Positions 4,788 to 7,533 of a stretch of 7,533 nt of DNA are shown one piece after another. Each line of letters opens with the position of its first letter. Position 1 is the stretch's first letter. Position numbers and translations under genes: made by a program. The stretch covers positions 1 to 7,533 of the forward strand of contig NZ_CAMYEZ010000104.1 in the NCBI RefSeq assembly GCF_947254915.1, in the 5' to 3' direction. The notes beneath the pieces were generated by a model, which saw nothing but the letters and a program-made list of their open reading frames with translations, had not been told where the DNA came from and searched no databases. The DNA is from an uncultured Porphyromonas sp. (GTDB lineage Bacteria > Bacteroidota > Bacteroidia > Bacteroidales > Porphyromonadaceae).

Positions 4788-7196
4788 TTATCTCACAGAG
4801 AAAAAGAGTTTGTAAGTAACCATCGGCATAAAGCCCTGCGTGTACATCGTCGAGTACTCACCCTTATCGAAGAGGAGAGACATGACATTCTTACGGTTTG
4901 TCACATTCTGCAGATCCACAGCCCACTCCTGGGTGATGCGCTGACCTATCTGACGAGCGCCTATCTTTAAGTCTGCTCGGAGGTAATCCTTGGCTTGACG
5001 AGCATTGACCTGTGTTTTGTCAAGCTCTATGCGACCGCTCTGCTTATACAGATCTTCTCGTATCGGGGTGTAGCGGATGCCCCCCGCATAGGAGGCCTTG
5101 AGATCGGTAAAGAGCGCCCAGTGCTTCGGCAACTGCCACTCATATCCACCCGTTAGATTGACAAGGTATCGACCATCGAAGACCGTACTCCACCACTCTT
5201 TCTGAAATCCAGTCGTATAGGTCGAACTGTAGAGCGAAGCGTTGAAGAGGAGGTAGTAGTTATTACTATAAAACTTCTCCACCGTAAGCTCTACGCCGTA
5301 GTTTCTACCACGTCCTTTATTGACTAGATCACTCTGACGCTCTATGTAGTTTTGTCCAGCGCCCCCTATCTCTAGGAGCGTCCATATAGAGTTTGGATCA
5401 TTGACCACAGGCACTTTGTATAGCTCCTGATAGTATCCCTCTATCTTAGCATGCCAGTTAGGCGCAAAAGCCCAGTCATAGTAGAGATCCATCTGCGCAC
5501 TACGTGTGAAGTCAACCCGCTTATTGCGATACTCAATACCCTGCGGTCCATAGTAACGGATGAAGTAGAAGGAGCGGGGGAGCATCTGACTATACAGTCC
5601 CGCAGCAAGACCGATCGTGTGAGAGCGAGCTGGCTGATACTGCACACCCATACGGGGCTCAATAGCATAGTGATCATTGATCGTAAGGCACATACTATGT
5701 AGTCCCGCTGTAGCTGTCCAGTAGTCTCCTAGGCGCTGACGATACTGTCCATAGGCTCGGATCAAGCCATAAAGTGGGCTCTCCTCAGCAATCGTCCGCA
5801 CACCTTGAGCAAACGTACCATCAGCCGTCTGCTCCAAGTAGTGCGCATCAAAAAGATCGCCTCGGACTCCCGCCACGAGCAAGCCCTCCCGAGTAGGATG
5901 CCATGTAAGATCAGAGTGTAGGGTCCACCTATTCTCCTGTGCCATCTCCGACCACAAGAGATGCCACTGAGGGGACTGCTTGTGCCCTCGCAGATCCATC
6001 GTATCAACAGGCACGCTCGTATCAGAGCGAACGAAGGAGAGCTGCGTACGGAGTGACGTACGGGAAGAAAACTGGACGCTGTGTGTCAGCCCTGCTATGT
6101 AGGCTGTCGCATTGACCGCTATGCGCTGTGCGTAGGATAGCTTACTAAAGTCGTAGTCGGCATATTCAAAACTGTCTCCCAGCTCGTTTGTGGCAAAGTG
6201 TATGTGACTCTTGCTAAATAGTCCGACGAAAGAGAGCGTATGCCCCTGTCCTAGGTCAAAGTGAAGCTTCGTCGTGAAGTCTTGATATCGTGGCACCACT
6301 GGCATCTTAAAGCCTAGAGCATGCATGATGTCAGGAACGGAGTAGCGATAAGAAGCAAGGTAAGACGATTGACTCCCCTTGCGCAGGTAGCCCTCAGCCC
6401 CTAGCTCTAGCCCCCCGAAGCCTGACTGTAGCCAGAACTCATGTCGCTCGAGATTGCCACGACGTAGACGCAAGTCAAAGATACCCGAGAGCGCATTGCC
6501 ATAAGGAGCTGGCCAAGCACTCAGGTGAAAGTCCGAGTTGGTCAGCAGATTAGTGTTGAGATAGCTCACCTGACCTCCAGTCATACCGACACCTGTATTG
6601 AAGTGATTGGGATTGCTAATCTCGATACCATCTAGGATCCACTGCACCCCAGAGGGCGAATTACCTCGTATGATGATATCGTTGCGAGAGTCGTTGACCG
6701 GCATGATACCAGCGAAGCTACGCACCATACGAGCTGGATCTCCTAGAGAAGCAGCAAAGCGATACGCCTCATCGACGCTAAAGCTACGCGCTCCAGCTAG
6801 GCTAAGCCTATTCGTAGGAGTACTCTTGTCATACGGAGCGGTCACAACCACAGCATCAAGCTTAGTATCTGATGGGGTCAAGGTTATATGCAACACACTC
6901 TGCTTGCCTGCGACTACAAGGAGGTCTACCTCCTGTGACTCATAGCCCACACAACTAATCTGCAGAGAGCTACGCCCCACAGGTAGCCGTAGAGAGAACT
7001 TCTGATCCGAGCCCGTCGTTGTCCCTACGAGTGGATCACTACCGACTAATACGATTGAGGCTCCAACGATCGTATCGTCAGGAACTGTGGAGATAACCTC
7101 TCCGCGCACCTCTTGTGTAAAGGGCTCCTGAGCATCTAGATAAGCGGTGATTGTAAGAACAACAACGAGCAAGACAAACTTGGAGAGATGTCGCAT
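4788..7196 (-). CDS. TonB-dependent outer-membrane receptor with N-terminal carboxypeptidase-regulatory-like domain
   Basis: This 802-residue protein imports an unidentified ligand across the outer membrane using TonB-ExbBD energy. Residues 1-22 form a signal peptide (hydrophobic core FVLLVVVLTITA, likely cleavage after LDA). Residues of about 28-108 form a carboxypeptidase-regulatory-like beta-sandwich (VGASIVLVGSDPLVGTTT, ISCVGYESQEVDL). DAVVVTA at 114-120 looks like the TonB box. The plug domain follows at about 130-245, with NDIIIRGNSPSG (172-183) and WILDGIEISNPNHF (186-199), and then a 22-strand-type barrel ending in an aromatic Phe with C-terminal FSVR. It resembles the stand-alone FecA-like receptors of Bacteroidetes rather than SusC, and no SusD partner is present. 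The ATG at 7194-7196 is chosen because the signal peptide begins there. No riboswitch precedes it, so control by cobalamin is not supported. The substrate could be an iron complex, heme, a vitamin or a peptide. Confidence 0.93.
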   Translation of the reverse strand: MRHLSKFVLLVVVLTITAYLDAQEPFTQEVRGEVISTVPDDTIVGASIVLVGSDPLVGTTTGSDQKFSLRLPVGRSSLQISCVGYESQEVDLLVVAGKQSVLHITLTPSDTKLDAVVVTAPYDKSTPTNRLSLAGARSFSVDEAYRFAASLGDPARMVRSFAGIMPVNDSRNDIIIRGNSPSGVQWILDGIEISNPNHFNTGVGMTGGQVSYLNTNLLTNSDFHLSAWPAPYGNALSGIFDLRLRRGNLERHEFWLQSGFGGLELGAEGYLRKGSQSSYLASYRYSVPDIMHALGFKMPVVPRYQDFTTKLHFDLGQGHTLSFVGLFSKSHIHFATNELGDSFEYADYDFSKLSYAQRIAVNATAYIAGLTHSVQFSSRTSLRTQLSFVRSDTSVPVDTMDLRGHKQSPQWHLLWSEMAQENRWTLHSDLTWHPTREGLLVAGVRGDLFDAHYLEQTADGTFAQGVRTIAEESPLYGLIRAYGQYRQRLGDYWTATAGLHSMCLTINDHYAIEPRMGVQYQPARSHTIGLAAGLYSQMLPRSFYFIRYYGPQGIEYRNKRVDFTRSAQMDLYYDWAFAPNWHAKIEGYYQELYKVPVVNDPNSIWTLLEIGGAGQNYIERQSDLVNKGRGRNYGVELTVEKFYSNNYYLLFNASLYSSTYTTGFQKEWWSTVFDGRYLVNLTGGYEWQLPKHWALFTDLKASYAGGIRYTPIREDLYKQSGRIELDKTQVNARQAKDYLRADLKIGARQIGQRITQEWAVDLQNVTNRKNVMSLLFDKGEYSTMYTQGFMPMVTYKLFFSVR

Positions 7197-7225
7197 ACGA
7201 ACTTTGAGCAGATTGATTCCACTCG

Positions 7226-7233
7226 CAAAAGTA
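7226..7233 (-). promoter_or_regulatory. Bacteroidetes -7 element for the TonB-dependent receptor
   Basis: TACTTTTG on the minus strand fits TAnnTTTG, with initiation expected near 7219 and a leader of only about 23 nt. A TTTG lies 15 nt further upstream (within 7249-7252), closer than the usual 19-21 nt, so the -33 match is imperfect. Confidence 0.4.
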
Positions 7234-7486
7234 CCACAAAAAAGTTACCAAAGTATGACACATACACCTCAGAAGTCTCTATTCCTCTGTCGTATAAGCC
7301 ACAACCTTGGAAGGGTATAAGCGTAGAGCGCCCCATGCGCCACACATTTTGAGCGCTTTCTGCACCTAATTTTTCAGGGCTAACGCATTGTATTCTTGTT
7401 GTCTACTAACTACGCTTGACGACAACTCTAGCATATATGGATTGAGCCTGGCTATGTAGTACCACAGCTACTCTAACATCCGATAT
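7234..7486. other. Intergenic region upstream of the receptor, nothing recognised
   Basis: No gene, RNA fold or repeat could be supported here. A weak 6-bp hairpin (GTTGTC / GACAAC, about 7399-7427) is present without a T-run. Any regulatory site for the receptor would lie in this stretch, but none is recognisable from sequence alone. Confidence 0.4.
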
Positions 7487-7533
7487 CTACCGAGGCAATT
7501 GAAAAACTCCACGGAGGAAATGAAAATTCTCCA
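7487..7533. repeat. Second copy of the dispersed repeat, cut by the right edge
   Basis: These 47 bases align without gaps to 2870-2916 with eight differences (39 of 47 identical), sharing CTACCGAGG, CCACGGAG and AAAATTCTCCA at identical spacing. The 21-22-nt unit structure is visible again. The array presumably continues beyond the window. Both copies lie in intergenic DNA in the same orientation. Confidence 0.65.

Overview
The window reads as a chromosomal segment from a member of the Bacteroidales, most likely a Porphyromonas-like species. Three things point there. Several genes have promoters with the Bacteroidetes -7 element TAnnTTTG. There is a TonB-dependent receptor with an N-terminal carboxypeptidase-regulatory-like domain. 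The restriction-modification proteins have a Bacteroidetes flavour. The genus is an inference from sequence style, not from a database match.

Left part (1-2600, minus strand): a two-gene restriction-modification operon of BcgI-like layout. The first gene (2535 down to 490) joins an N-terminal PD-(D/E)XK nuclease to an N6-adenine methylase. It is followed 17 nt later by a DNA-specificity subunit that runs off the left edge. The nuclease-methylase frame is broken by one in-frame amber codon (2425-2427), upstream of the nuclease catalytic residues. Only a methylase-containing reading frame (490-2259) remains open. A perfect 12-bp hairpin holds the specificity-subunit start codon in its loop.

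Middle part (2600-4470): no protein gene is evident. First comes a repeat region: a 156-bp element with 24-bp perfect inverted ends, a GC-rich hairpin, and a degenerate array of 21-22-nt tandem units. A good Bacteroidetes promoter (3197-3227, plus strand) then leads into a complete cobalamin riboswitch (3281-3447), including its regulatory L5-L13 kissing-loop partners. About 1 kb follows with no convincing open reading frame but about a dozen stable hairpins, closed by a strong intrinsic terminator (4421-4471). The simplest reading is a cobalamin-controlled structured non-coding RNA of about 1.24 kb, and this is the most unusual content of the window.

Right part (4550-7533): a tRNA-Ala(GGC) gene with its own promoter and terminator on the minus strand, convergent with the RNA. 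Next is an 802-residue outer-membrane TonB-dependent receptor, also minus strand, with a promoter just upstream. The last 47 bases repeat, at 83% identity, the start of the tandem array at 2870, so this repeat family is dispersed and continues past the right edge.

The methylase and specificity genes form one operon. The non-coding RNA, tRNA and receptor appear to be independent transcription units. A link between the cobalamin-controlled RNA and the neighbouring receptor is possible but not shown.
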